From an uncultured Desulfuromonas sp. (GTDB lineage Bacteria; Desulfobacterota; Desulfuromonadia; Desulfuromonadales; Desulfuromonadaceae): DNA of 64,000 nucleotides. Both the position numbers and the translations under genes were made by a program. The notes under the pieces are model-generated. The model did no database searches. It was not told the origin of the DNA and saw only the letters and a program-made list of their open reading frames with translations. The stretch covers positions 2,908,225 through 2,972,224 of the forward strand of contig NZ_OY781461.1 in NCBI RefSeq assembly GCF_963676955.1. The letters run 5' to 3'. How positions within the stretch are numbered: the stretch's first letter is position 1; each line of letters starts with the position of its first letter. This document shows positions 43,565 through 52,606 of this stretch, piece after piece.

Positions 43565-44439
43565 TTTGTTTCCTGAATGAATCGGCAGATCAACGGAATC
43601 AGTTCATCGCCGACATCTTCAAGGATGTAATGGCCGCCACGCGGCCAGGTGTGATAGTGGGCTTGAGGAAACCGCTTCTGCCATTCACCGAGAAAATGGT
43701 GGTCAAAGACGAAGTCTTTTTCACCCCAGCCGATAAACATGGGCTTGTCTGCCAGCAGGTGCAGGTTGTCGGCCACCCGGCTGACCTCGGCATACGCGCG
43801 ATCCGAGGGCTCCAGCGGAATATCCTGAACAAAACGTAGCGTGGCAATGCGATTATTCCAGGTGTTGTACGGCGCCATATAGGCAGCGCGCAACGCCGCG
43901 GGCATGGGATTGATTTTGCAGCCCACCCAAGCGGCACCGCGGCTGAAGGCATTGAAGCCACGGACCAGAAACGCACCGAGCTTGCTGTCCCGGCAGAGTT
44001 TCAATGCTTTGGGCAGCGGTTTGGTTGCCGGCAGATGAAACGCGGCCGTGTTGAGAACCACACAGCGTTTGATCCGCTCCGGATAACGGGTGGCGTAAGC
44101 CATGCCGATCATACCGCCCCAATCGTGAACCACCAGGGTGATGTTCTCTTTGATATTTAACTGGTCGAGCAGGGTGTCGAGGTCGGCAACGCGTTGCTCC
44201 AGGGTGTAACGATAGCGCGAATCGTCCGGTTTGTCCGACAGCCCACAGCCGATATGATCGGGAACAATGACCCGGTGGCTGGGGGCCAGGGCAACCGCCA
44301 GATGACGGTAGTAATAACACCAGCTCGGATTGCCATGCACCATGACCACCGGTTCGCCCTGACCTTCGTCCAGATAGTGATAGCGCAGGCCATTGGCCAG
44401 AGTCAGCATATTTCCTTGAAAAGGCAGAAGTCGTTTCAC
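43561..44439 (-). CDS. oleB: OleB, beta-lactone decarboxylase
   Basis: 292 residues, alpha/beta-hydrolase of the haloalkane-dehalogenase branch. The nucleophile is Asp106 in VVHDWGGMIG; the catalytic His is His270 (RGGHYILED). The oxyanion HGNPSW motif is near residue 37. OleB splits the cis-beta-lactone to CO2 and an alkene. In some species OleB and OleC are fused; here they are separate but coupled by a 4-base overlap. The ATG overlaps the oleA stop. Confidence 0.92.
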   Translation of the reverse strand: MKRLLPFQGNMLTLANGLRYHYLDEGQGEPVVMVHGNPSWCYYYRHLAVALAPSHRVIVPDHIGCGLSDKPDDSRYRYTLEQRVADLDTLLDQLNIKENITLVVHDWGGMIGMAYATRYPERIKRCVVLNTAAFHLPATKPLPKALKLCRDSKLGAFLVRGFNAFSRGAAWVGCKINPMPAALRAAYMAPYNTWNNRIATLRFVQDIPLEPSDRAYAEVSRVADNLHLLADKPMFIGWGEKDFVFDHHFLGEWQKRFPQAHYHTWPRGGHYILEDVGDELIPLICRFIQETK

Positions 44440-45479
44440 CAGTGTACTCCCAACATCATACAGTTCAGACCACTGCCGATTCCCAGCAGGGCGGTGCGGT
44501 CGCCGGCTTTAAGGATACCGCGTTCGGCGGCAATCGCCGCGGTGATCGGCAGCGACACGGTGCCGACATTGCCAAGGAACTCAAAGGTCGTGAAATCCTT
44601 GCGCGGATCAATGCCCAGGGTTTTGAGGATGGTGGCTTGATGGGTGGAGCCGACCTGGTGGCAGATCACGCGATCAATCTCCGCTTCACTCCAGTCCATG
44701 GTCGGTAAAAATTTCTTCCAGGTGTCCAGCCCCAGTTGCACGCCGTTGTTCATGACGGCCACGGCATCGGTGTTCATGAACTGACGTAACTGATCCTGAG
44801 CGGTCTCTTCAACCCCCCAGCGACACAGCTGGTGGTGTTGCGGCGCGGCCAGCGCCACGCCCCCCAGCAACCTGTGGGATTGCGGACTGTTGAACGAGCC
44901 ATCCGTCAGCAGTACGGCTACGGCTCCGGAGCCGCCGGTGAGGGTGGCGACGGAACGGGAAAACAGTGCCATGTCCTGTTCGTTAAGCATGCGGCGGATC
45001 GTCGCTTCGTTGAGTTCGCGGGCGCTTTCACAAGAGACAACCATGCCGGCGCGAATCTGGCCCAACTCAATACGGTTGGCCATATCGAGGATACCGTTGA
45101 GCACGCCAAGGCAGGCATTGCTGGTGTCGTAGATCAGAGCTTCCCCGCCGATGCCCAGACCATCGGCCACACGGCAGGCGGTTGCCGGTTCGAACAATTC
45201 GCGGCAGACGCCGGCGTAGGTGATGGCGCCGACGGCCTCGGCCGGAACATCCGCTGCGGCCAGGGCTTTGCGACCGGCGGCAATCGCGCCTTGAGATAAA
45301 GGCGTGTTCGGCTGCCACCAACGCCGTTCGCGAATGCCGGTGAGGGCCTGAAGTTGACCAATGGGCATATGCAATGCCTCATACAGCGGAGCCAGACGAT
45401 GTTCGAGCTCCTGAGAGGAGACAACCACCGGCGGAAGTTCGTAATTGATGGCGTTAATAAAAACGTTTTGGTAGTTCAT
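44436..45479 (-). CDS. oleA: OleA, head-to-head acyl condensation thiolase
   Basis: 347 residues, thiolase fold. Active-site Cys123 in SNACLGVLNGI, His274 in VICHQVGST and Asn304 in FLGNVGTVS. The CRELFEPATA segment near residue 92-101 carries the Glu that reaches into the partner subunit in OleA; this distinguishes it from FabH. It condenses two acyl-CoAs to a 2-alkyl-3-keto acid. ATG 45479 begins the natural fold; a longer frame adds 38 unrelated residues. The ribosome site is weak. First enzyme gene of the overlapping A-B-C-D operon. Confidence 0.93.
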   Translation of the reverse strand: MNYQNVFINAINYELPPVVVSSQELEHRLAPLYEALHMPIGQLQALTGIRERRWWQPNTPLSQGAIAAGRKALAAADVPAEAVGAITYAGVCRELFEPATACRVADGLGIGGEALIYDTSNACLGVLNGILDMANRIELGQIRAGMVVSCESARELNEATIRRMLNEQDMALFSRSVATLTGGSGAVAVLLTDGSFNSPQSHRLLGGVALAAPQHHQLCRWGVEETAQDQLRQFMNTDAVAVMNNGVQLGLDTWKKFLPTMDWSEAEIDRVICHQVGSTHQATILKTLGIDPRKDFTTFEFLGNVGTVSLPITAAIAAERGILKAGDRTALLGIGSGLNCMMLGVHW

Positions 45480-45517
45480 AACCGTTTTGCGTCGTGTATT
45501 GCTTACTTTATTGAAAA

Positions 45518-45910
45518 TTACTGGCAGGTATATGCAGATGCCTGACTCAGTGCATATTGCTGAAGGATCATCCGGCCTTGGGCGTTCAGCCACTTCACGC
45601 CAATGGCGTAAATGCGTTGGTCGGTGAGGCGCTGGTAAAAGCTTTTATGCACAGTGGCTACGCGTCGGGCTTGTTCCGGTGTCCATTGGTGCGATTGATT
45701 CAAATGAAGGTGGTGGAGCAACTCCTGGTCATCCGCATCATCCGGAAGCGTCAAGATATAGTCCATGGCCCAGTCCAACATCGTTGGTCGACTTGGTGTG
45801 CGATGGTGAATGTCCTGACCACTTTTCACTGCGGCCACGGACAGATTGCGGTCACGAATAACGACATGCGCCAGCAGGAAAACCGCCTGCTGATCCCGGG
45901 TTGTCAGCAT
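45518..45910 (-). CDS. small hypothetical protein upstream of oleA
   Basis: 130 residues, no signal peptide, TM segment or cysteine cluster; mostly helical with several His residues (HHLHLNQSHQWTPEQARR). Good ribosome site (GGAAGGA) before the ATG. It ends 38 bases before oleA, on the same strand, so it is probably transcribed with the ole genes. I do not recognise a family. Could be a small accessory or regulatory protein for hydrocarbon synthesis, or unrelated. Confidence 0.55.
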   Translation of the reverse strand: MLTTRDQQAVFLLAHVVIRDRNLSVAAVKSGQDIHHRTPSRPTMLDWAMDYILTLPDDADDQELLHHLHLNQSHQWTPEQARRVATVHKSFYQRLTDQRIYAIGVKWLNAQGRMILQQYALSQASAYTCQ

Positions 45911-46152
45911 GAGAATCCTTCCGTGCTTTGGATTGAAAAATTATCACTGAGCTGTTGAATCATTTTCTTCAACAGTTATTTGGAACAGGTCGGGCTGCAT
46001 CTTGTCAGAAAGCGCCCCGCTGTGCAAGGAAATTGCATTGCCCAAGCGTAGACAATTTGCTAGTGTCCGTTTTGTTTTTAACGACGCAATGTGTTGTTGC
46101 ACAACGTGTTTTATGGAATACCCTGCGCTGAATGACCAAGGAGGATACTTTT

Positions 46153-46974
46153 ATGCAATGGTTTGCCTATGTGATCTGGAGTGCCCTGATCCTATGCGTT
46201 TTGTCTGCGGTTGTTTGCTACGTCATGGCCCGGCGTCGTGCTCATTTACCGCAAGCTCCGGCTCCCGGCTGTTCCGGCGGGCATCTCCAGGAAACTCCGT
46301 CGACAGAGCTTGACAGCGCCCGCTGTCAGCAGCTTGTCGAACGTTGCGGATTCGATTCAGCCATGCTGGATGCGATGACGCCTGATCAACAGATGACGCT
46401 CGGGGTTGACGTGCTTGGTGCCGATCCTGCCTGGTTGCAGGGAAAAGATTCGGCCATGTATCCGTGCCTGACGTTTCATAATCAGGTTGCCGCCGCCGTG
46501 GAGTTTATTGACACACGCCTGCAGGAGCATCCTGAATTACGCCTTTATGCAGTGAAACCCGAGGGCGTCCCCTTGGATGAATCGGTTTACGAAGCCAGCG
46601 TTGTTTTGTGCTTTGCCCAGCCGGTCCAGGTCAATGATCAGGAAGGATGGCGCTATTTTCCCGTCAACGTCTACTGGGAGTGGGGCTATCCCCCCGAGCA
46701 GATGCAGTGTCGACAAGTTCTCTATCTGGCCTGTTGCGCCGGTTGCAAAGTGGTCGGAATTGAGAGCGATATGGATGACATTTACGAATTACTTGAAGGG
46801 ATTGCCTTGCCACCGTGTATTGATGATAAGGCAGCCGGTGTCTGGCCGGCAGCTGACTATGCGCTGCCCGGTCAGGACGTCATGGGGCTGACCGACTGTC
46901 ATTTGCGTAGCGCACAGCTGATGGAACTGGTGACGTCCAAAGGCTGGAGCACGGTTGAACCTGGAACGAAGTAA
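46153..46974 (+). CDS. membrane-anchored protein of unknown function
   Basis: 273 residues. One N-terminal TM helix (WFAYVIWSALILCVLSAVVCYVM), a basic-Pro linker, then a cytoplasmic or periplasmic globular domain of about 220 residues with notable Cys content (CCAGCK, CIDDK) and aromatic strands (WRYFPVNVYWEWGY). AAGGAGG precedes ATG 46153. No known motif is recognised. Monocistronic and convergent with the PilZ gene. Confidence 0.65.
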   Translation: MQWFAYVIWSALILCVLSAVVCYVMARRRAHLPQAPAPGCSGGHLQETPSTELDSARCQQLVERCGFDSAMLDAMTPDQQMTLGVDVLGADPAWLQGKDSAMYPCLTFHNQVAAAVEFIDTRLQEHPELRLYAVKPEGVPLDESVYEASVVLCFAQPVQVNDQEGWRYFPVNVYWEWGYPPEQMQCRQVLYLACCAGCKVVGIESDMDDIYELLEGIALPPCIDDKAAGVWPAADYALPGQDVMGLTDCHLRSAQLMELVTSKGWSTVEPGTK

Positions 46975-47015
46975 ATTGAGTTGGTTCGACCGGTGCTTAT
47001 CGATTCTGAACCCGG

Positions 47016-47381
47016 TTATCGGTCCTGAACCATATAGCTCAGTTCGCGGTCGATCTCTTCCGGGTTTCCGGTATTAAGTTCCAGCAGTCGACGCAGATGG
47101 GTAATGCTGTCGCTGTCCATAGCCGTGAACGTCACGCCGATGTTTTTTTGCTGAGAGTGCGCAACCTGAGCATCAAAATCAAGAACGATACTGCTGTCGG
47201 CAAGGCGTAGCGACAGATGGCAGGGTGATCCGATCAGAGTGTTGTCAATGGGGTGTGCCAGCTCGATCAAGGCCCCTTTCAGAGAGATGTCATTCAAGGT
47301 GACGTCTTGGGAAGAATCGGCATAGTTCAGATTGGCCTGTTCCACGAAATTGACCCGAGCGTAGTGACGTTTTTCATTCAT
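47016..47381 (-). CDS. PilZ domain protein
   Basis: 121 residues, single PilZ domain. The c-di-GMP switch is visible: an Arg-rich N-terminus (EKRHYARV, matching RxxxR) and a DISLKGAL motif (D/NxSxxG). So it is expected to bind c-di-GMP and pass the signal to a motility, secretion or surface-structure target. A diguanylate cyclase with an intact I-site is at 16832, but no direct link can be shown. Clear GGAA before the ATG. Confidence 0.88.
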   Translation of the reverse strand: MNEKRHYARVNFVEQANLNYADSSQDVTLNDISLKGALIELAHPIDNTLIGSPCHLSLRLADSSIVLDFDAQVAHSQQKNIGVTFTAMDSDSITHLRRLLELNTGNPEEIDRELSYMVQDR

Positions 47382-47536
47382 ACGACATTCCTTTTCCTGA
47401 CTGGGGGTTGATTCCTAAATAGTAGCGGAACCCCTCTGGGTTGTCCATCTTGCGCGCCAAAATCGCGTCAGGTCGGATGTAAGGGTGCCAAGTGTCGGCC
47501 TTTGAACATAAAAAAAACATTCGTCGTTTTTTTGTC

Positions 47537-47565
47537 TTGACCTGACCGGCAATGTTCATTATTAT
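47537..47565 (+). promoter_or_regulatory. sigma70-type promoter for tRNA-Glu
   Basis: TTGACC (47537-47542) and TATTAT (47560-47565) with an exact 17-bp spacer, about 70 bases before the tRNA. Confidence 0.65.
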
Positions 47566-47637
47566 CAGCGCGTTTTCAGGGAGAGCCAATCTCCACAAGC
47601 TACTGAAAAATTCGGGGTTTCCCGATTTTAATAGTAT

Positions 47638-47715
<78 letters not shown>

Positions 47716-47740
47716 TCTCCATCCCACTACGGGACGAAAA

Positions 47741-47772
47741 AGCGGAGCAACGACTGTTGCTCCGCTTTTTTT
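47741..47772 (+). terminator. terminator after tRNA-Glu
   Basis: AGCGGAGCAAC (47741-47751) and GTTGCTCCGCT (47756-47766), a perfect 11-bp stem with a GACT loop, followed by seven T residues. Confidence 0.92.
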
Positions 47773-47898
47773 GTGCCTATCTCCGTCCATCTCCTCTCGC
47801 GTAAGCCTTGTGCAGAATTCTCTTGTTTTTATTATCCAACGCATCGGTGCGATTGCTTGTGAGTCTTGCGCAGGCCGATGAAGTGCGTTAAGCTGAAA

Positions 47899-47914
47899 CT
47901 AAACAATTGTTTAG
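47899..47914. promoter_or_regulatory. palindromic TetR-type operator
   Basis: CTAAACAATTGTTTAG is a perfect 16-bp palindrome ending 9 bases before the start of the TetR-family gene, the usual place for autorepression of the whole exporter operon. Confidence 0.75.
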
Positions 47915-47923
47915 GGTGTTGAG

Positions 47924-48556
47924 ATGAAACAACCAGCCAAACAACGCATTGAACAGGCCGCACTGAAACTGTTTGCTGAAAAGGGCTTTAAGGCCACCAC
48001 CATTCGTGAGATCTGCAATAAATCCGGGGTGAGTGTTGCCCTGATCCATTACCATTACAAAAATAAAAACGGTCTTTATGAAACGTTGCTCGATCAAGTG
48101 ATCGGCGATGCCTTTGACCAATATCCACTGGAAGATTACCTGAAGCCCGGCATGTCCGCGGAGCAACGGCTGCGGCAGATGATTCGCCTGTTGCTGCATC
48201 GCTTAATTGGTGGCGATGGCCTGGGCCGTGACCGTTCGCGGGTGCGTGTGATGGCGCGGGAACTGACCGCACCGTCACCGGCGTTTGAAAAACTGTTTCA
48301 ACGCCATATCCAGCCGATGATCCTGACTATGGTCGACATTGTGCGTGAATTTGTCGGACCGCGCCAACCGGCGGAGCTGATTCGCATTGCCACCAGCGTG
48401 GCTGGACAATGCCTGTACCCGTTTATCGCCCATGAGGTGATGAGTCGCTCCGGTTTTTCGCTGGGCAACGATCATGAGCAAATTGAGCGTCATGCTGAAC
48501 ATATTTATCAATTTTCTCTGCATGGACTGTATGGTCTGAATGAGGAGGGTTCATGA
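47924..48556 (+). CDS. cecR: TetR-family repressor, CecR-like
   Basis: 210 residues. The N-terminal helix-turn-helix is clear (RIEQAALKLFAEKGFKATTIREICNKSGVSVALIHYHYKNKNGLYE). The C-terminal helical domain binds an effector. It heads an operon with a membrane-fusion protein, a double ABC ATPase and two ABC-2 permeases, the same gene order as CecR (YbiH) and ybhGFSR of E. coli, which control sensitivity to some antibiotics. The symbol rests on this context. A perfect palindrome lies just upstream. Its stop overlaps the next start (ATGA). Confidence 0.83.
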   Translation: MKQPAKQRIEQAALKLFAEKGFKATTIREICNKSGVSVALIHYHYKNKNGLYETLLDQVIGDAFDQYPLEDYLKPGMSAEQRLRQMIRLLLHRLIGGDGLGRDRSRVRVMARELTAPSPAFEKLFQRHIQPMILTMVDIVREFVGPRQPAELIRIATSVAGQCLYPFIAHEVMSRSGFSLGNDHEQIERHAEHIYQFSLHGLYGLNEEGS

Positions 48557-49584
48557 AAAAAATACTTCTGGTGCCGTTGATTCTGGTCCTTGGCGCGGCG
48601 ATCGGTTTTGTCGTGGTCAATGGTCGCGACAACGTGCCCAAGGATCGCGTGCCGGTCTCCGGCATGATCGAAACCACTGAGGTTGATCTGTCCTTCAAAA
48701 TTTCCGGTCGCATTGCCGCGCTTCATGTCGATGAAGGGGATGATGTTAAACAGGGCCAGGAGCTTGCCGCCCTGGAGGATAGCGATGAAAAACTGGCGGT
48801 TGCCGTGGCTGAGGCGCAACGTGATTATCAACAGGCCGTGCTCAATGAAGTGTTGGCCGGTAGCCGTACCCAACAGATTCGTGAGGCCCAGGCGGCCATG
48901 AACGAAGCGCGGGCCGCCGAGCAAGCCAGTCAGGCCGAGCTGGATCAGGCCAAACTCGATGAGCAACGCTTCTCCGAGCTGTTTGCAGAAGGCGGCACCA
49001 GCCGACGCACACTTGAACTGTATCAGACCGCTTTGAAAACCGCGCAGCAACATGTCAACCAGGCGCAAGCCGCGCTTGGTCAAGCCAGGGAACGTTTGAG
49101 TCTGGCGGTTGAGGGTTCCCGCAATGAAGCCATTATTGCGGCTCAGGCCCAGGTTAAAGTGGCGGAGCAGACTGCGGCACAGGCGCGCCAACAATTGTCG
49201 TATACCCAGCTCAAGGCACCACTCAACGGTACGATTTTGACCCGCCCGGTCGAAGAGGGCGAGTATGTGCAACCGGGCAGCGTTGTTTTCACCGCGGCGG
49301 TGTTGGATGAGGTGTGGGCACGCGTCTATGTCAGTGAAACGGATCTCGGCCGAATTCGTCTCGGCCAGAAGGCCGTGATCCACAGCGACAGCTGGCCGCA
49401 GCGTGATTTCAACGGCGTGGTGACCTACATTTCCGATGAGGCGGAATTTACCCCGAAGTCGGTGCAGACCTATCAGGAGCGGATCAATTTCATGTACCGC
49501 GTCAAAATCACCCTGGACAACCCCAAACACGAATTGAAGCCGGGCATGCCCGTTGAAGGGCAGATTCTTCTGGAGTCGCCATGA
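48553..49584 (+). CDS. ybhG: HlyD-family membrane fusion protein
   Basis: 343 residues. An N-terminal signal or TM anchor (LLVPLILVLGAAIGFVVV), a first barrel-sandwich half (GRIAALHVDEGDDVKQGQELAAL), a long helical hairpin (residues about 75-210, rich in Ala, Gln and Glu), the second half (YTQLKAPLNGTILTRPVEEGEYVQPGS), and a beta-barrel domain. It links the ABC-2 exporter to the outer membrane. GAGG precedes ATG; the stop overlaps the ATPase start. Confidence 0.88.
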   Translation: MKKILLVPLILVLGAAIGFVVVNGRDNVPKDRVPVSGMIETTEVDLSFKISGRIAALHVDEGDDVKQGQELAALEDSDEKLAVAVAEAQRDYQQAVLNEVLAGSRTQQIREAQAAMNEARAAEQASQAELDQAKLDEQRFSELFAEGGTSRRTLELYQTALKTAQQHVNQAQAALGQARERLSLAVEGSRNEAIIAAQAQVKVAEQTAAQARQQLSYTQLKAPLNGTILTRPVEEGEYVQPGSVVFTAAVLDEVWARVYVSETDLGRIRLGQKAVIHSDSWPQRDFNGVVTYISDEAEFTPKSVQTYQERINFMYRVKITLDNPKHELKPGMPVEGQILLESP

Positions 49585-51476
49585 GCGAGCACTGGGCGGT
49601 TGAAGCCCGTGGCCTGAAAAAAACATTCGGTGCGCTTGCCGCCGTGCAAACGCTTGACCTGAAGGTGGGGCACGGCACCATTTACGGATTGATCGGTCCG
49701 GACGGTGCCGGCAAGACCACGACATTGCGCATGCTCAGCGGGTTGTTGCGTCCGGACGGCGGGGAAGCCTTTGTCGCCGGATTCTCATCGACGTCCCAGC
49801 AGGAGCATGTCAAGGATCGCATGGCGTATATGAGTCAGCGTTTTGCCCTTTATCCCGATCTGACCGTCGACGAAAATATCCGCTTCTATGCCGATCTTTA
49901 CGGCATGCGTGCCGCCGAACGCCACGAGCGCACCGAGCTGCTGCTCGATTTCAGCACCATGCGCCCGTTTCGTCGGCGTCGTGCCGGACAACTGTCCGGC
50001 GGGATGAAGCAGAAACTGCAACTCATTTGTGCCCTGATTCACAAGCCTGAAGTGCTGTTGCTCGATGAACCGACCAACGGTGTCGACCCGGTCAGTCGCC
50101 GCGATTTCTGGCGGATTCTCTATGACCTGGTCGGTGAGGGGATGACCATTATCGTCAGCACCGCCTACCTTGATGAGGCGGAGCGCTGTGAACAGGTCGG
50201 CTTACTGCACCAGGGCTGCCTGATCCGTGAGGGAACTCCGGCTCAGGTGGTGGAAAAAAGCGGTCTGCATATCGTGTCGGTGTATTGCGCCCGTTGTATC
50301 GAGTCGGCACGTGTTCTCAAACAACATCTGGATTCCAATCAGATTCACCTCTATGGCGATCGGGTTCGCGTCTGTTGCGATGATCCGCAGGCCATGACGG
50401 CACAGATCCGCCACTGGTTGCCTGATGCACGGGATATCCGTCAGGAGCGGGCTCAGCTGGAAGATATTTTCATGACCCTGCAACCGGTGGACAGCGAAAA
50501 AGACGCCTTGCTCAGCCAGGTGGCCCAGGGCATCGACACCCCGCAGGGCAGCGCCGTGATCACCGAGGATCTGACACGGACTTTCGGCAGTTTTACCGCG
50601 GTCAATAAGATCAGCCTCGAGGTTCCCTACGGCGAGATTTTTGGTTTTCTCGGTCCCAATGGTGCCGGGAAAAGCACCACCATCCGTATGTTGTGCGGCT
50701 TGTTGACGCCCAGTTCCGGACGCGGCCGGGTGGCCGGTTTTGATGTCCAACATCAGGGCGAACGGATTAAAACCCGCATCGGTTATATGAGTCAGAAGTT
50801 CTCGCTCTATGAGGATCTGCGCGTGGTGGAGAATATCGATTTCTACGGCGGCATTTATGGGTTGTCCGGCAAGCATCTGACCAAACGACGCGACTGGGCC
50901 CTGCAGTTGTCCGGTCTTGCTGAGCGGCGTTCCGAGCCGACGGCGGATCTGGCCGGTGGCTGGCGGCAACGCTTGGCGTTGGCCTGCGCCATCCTCCATG
51001 CGCCGTCCATCGTGTTTCTCGACGAACCGACCAGCGGCGCGGACCCGGCCAGCCGTCGCCTGTTCTGGGAGATCATCAACGAACTGGCCGATCACGGCGT
51101 GACCGTGTTTGTCAGTACCCATTATATGGAAGAGGCCGAGTATTGCGACCGGCTGGCTTTGATCTATCGCGGCACCATGATCGCTTCCGGCTCAGCCGCA
51201 GCGCTGAAAAAACAGCACCATGACGGCTTACTGTTTCAGGTTGCCGTCGAGCGACCGCAACAATGGCTTGATGCCGTTACCGACCTGGATCAGGTCACTG
51301 ATGTCGCGCTGTTCGGTGCCGGTCTCCACGTGACGGTGCGCGAAGCCCGCGAGGGCCAACAGCAGCTCGAAGCGTTGTTCCGTCGCCGGCAGGTGGCCGC
51401 CCAGGTTGCGGTTACCGAACCGAGTATGGAAGATGTGTTTATCCGCTTAATCGAACAGGCACGAGACGATGATTAA
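49581..51476 (+). CDS. ybhF: ABC transporter ATPase with two fused nucleotide-binding domains (YbhF-like)
   Basis: 631 residues, two ABC domains. Domain 1: Walker A GPDGAGKTTT, signature LSGGMKQKL, Walker B LLLDEPTNGVDP. Domain 2: Walker A GPNGAGKSTT, a modified signature LAGGWRQRL, Walker B VFLDEPTSGADP. Fusion of both ATPases in one chain with two separate permeases is the YbhF/S/R arrangement. It powers export by the two ABC-2 permeases that follow. The ATG overlaps the fusion-protein stop, and the stop overlaps the permease start. Confidence 0.92.
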   Translation: MSEHWAVEARGLKKTFGALAAVQTLDLKVGHGTIYGLIGPDGAGKTTTLRMLSGLLRPDGGEAFVAGFSSTSQQEHVKDRMAYMSQRFALYPDLTVDENIRFYADLYGMRAAERHERTELLLDFSTMRPFRRRRAGQLSGGMKQKLQLICALIHKPEVLLLDEPTNGVDPVSRRDFWRILYDLVGEGMTIIVSTAYLDEAERCEQVGLLHQGCLIREGTPAQVVEKSGLHIVSVYCARCIESARVLKQHLDSNQIHLYGDRVRVCCDDPQAMTAQIRHWLPDARDIRQERAQLEDIFMTLQPVDSEKDALLSQVAQGIDTPQGSAVITEDLTRTFGSFTAVNKISLEVPYGEIFGFLGPNGAGKSTTIRMLCGLLTPSSGRGRVAGFDVQHQGERIKTRIGYMSQKFSLYEDLRVVENIDFYGGIYGLSGKHLTKRRDWALQLSGLAERRSEPTADLAGGWRQRLALACAILHAPSIVFLDEPTSGADPASRRLFWEIINELADHGVTVFVSTHYMEEAEYCDRLALIYRGTMIASGSAAALKKQHHDGLLFQVAVERPQQWLDAVTDLDQVTDVALFGAGLHVTVREAREGQQQLEALFRRRQVAAQVAVTEPSMEDVFIRLIEQARDDD

Positions 51477-52605
51477 TCTGCAGCGACTCAAGGCCGTGGT
51501 GGTCAAGGAATTTATCCATATCCTGCGTGACTGGCGCAGCCTGGCGCTGGCCATTGCCATCCCGGTGCTGTTGCTGGCATTGTTTGCCTACGCCTTGAAT
51601 ATGGATCTCAAACAGGTGCCGACGGCCGTCATTGATCGCTCCATGTCGCCGCAGAGCCGTGAATTGATCAGTCAGTTTGACGGCTCAAGTTATTTCTCGA
51701 TCGAACAGTCGCTGCACACCCTCGACGAGGTTGAAAGTGCCATGCGCCAACGTCATATCCTGGTGGCTCTGGTGATCGAGCGCAACTTTGCCCGTCATAT
51801 CGAACAGGGCCAAACCGCTCAGGTGCAGCTGATTGTCGACGGCAGCGATGCCAATATCGGCCGGTTGGCCCTTGGCTACGCCCAGACGTTGGGCTGGCTG
51901 TACAGTCAACAGGTGCTGGTGGAACGCAGTCGCCGTCTCGGCAGTGAGGTGCAGGTAGGCCGGATTGAAGGCCATATGCGCGCCTGGTATAACCAGGGAC
52001 TGGTCAGTACCTACAATATCGTGCCCGGCATCGTCGCCATCGTCATGGTGGTCATTGCCTCGATGCTGGCCAGTGTCACCGTGGCCCGCGAGTGGGAAAC
52101 CGGCACCATGGAACAGCTGATCAGTACGCCGATCCGTCGTCTTGAGTTGACGCTGGGCAAAGCCATTCCGCTCTACTTCATCGGCATCGTCGATGTGCTG
52201 ATCGCCGCCGGTCTTGGCCAGTGGCTGTTTGATGTGCCGTTACGCGGCCAACCGGCACTGGTGCTGTTGGTCGCCTCACTGTTTCTCATCGGCGTGTTGT
52301 TTTACGGTCTGGTATTGAGCATTGTGCTGAAAAAACAGGTGGTGGCCAATCAAATTGCCCTGATCAGCGGGTTTTTGCCGACCCTGGTGTTGAGCGGTTT
52401 TGTCTTCACCATTGCCAATATGCCGCTGCCCATCCGTCTTCTGACCCACATTTTCCCGGCGCGTTATTTTATTGCCATGCTGCGCAGCCTTTATCTCAAA
52501 GGGGTGGGACTGGAGATGATGCTGAGTAACTTCGTCCTGTTGACCGTCTATGCCGCCATCATGGTGGTGATTGCCAATCGCGCCCTGAAACTGAGGTTGA
52601 ACTGA
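51469..52605 (+). CDS. ybhS: ABC-2 type exporter permease (YbhS-like)
   Basis: 378 residues with six TM helices: one near residue 20-45, a periplasmic domain of about 140 residues, then five in the C-terminal half (VPGIVAIVMVVIASMLASVTV, FIGIVDVLIAAGLGQ, LVLLVASLFLIGVLFYGLVL and so on). The EWETGTMEQLISTPIRRLEL coupling helix is the ABC2_membrane signature. Forms half of the membrane channel. It overlaps the ATPase stop by 8 bases and is followed after one base by the second permease. Confidence 0.88.
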   Translation: MINLQRLKAVVVKEFIHILRDWRSLALAIAIPVLLLALFAYALNMDLKQVPTAVIDRSMSPQSRELISQFDGSSYFSIEQSLHTLDEVESAMRQRHILVALVIERNFARHIEQGQTAQVQLIVDGSDANIGRLALGYAQTLGWLYSQQVLVERSRRLGSEVQVGRIEGHMRAWYNQGLVSTYNIVPGIVAIVMVVIASMLASVTVAREWETGTMEQLISTPIRRLELTLGKAIPLYFIGIVDVLIAAGLGQWLFDVPLRGQPALVLLVASLFLIGVLFYGLVLSIVLKKQVVANQIALISGFLPTLVLSGFVFTIANMPLPIRLLTHIFPARYFIAMLRSLYLKGVGLEMMLSNFVLLTVYAAIMVVIANRALKLRLN

Positions 52606-52606
52606 C

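Noticed and set aside
46990-47035. Short imperfect tandem repeat (TATCGATTCTGAACC / TATCGGTCCTGAACC) around the PilZ stop
   Set aside because: Only two copies with mismatches; too short to claim a function.
48508-49725. 405-codon open frame on the minus strand opposite the membrane-fusion gene
   Set aside because: Exact antisense of a convincing HlyD-family gene, with no ribosome site and no protein-like domain pattern; it is a codon-bias shadow.
50202-51122. 306-codon minus-strand open frame within the ABC ATPase gene
   Set aside because: Covers both sides of the second nucleotide-binding domain in antisense; no start signal or domain.
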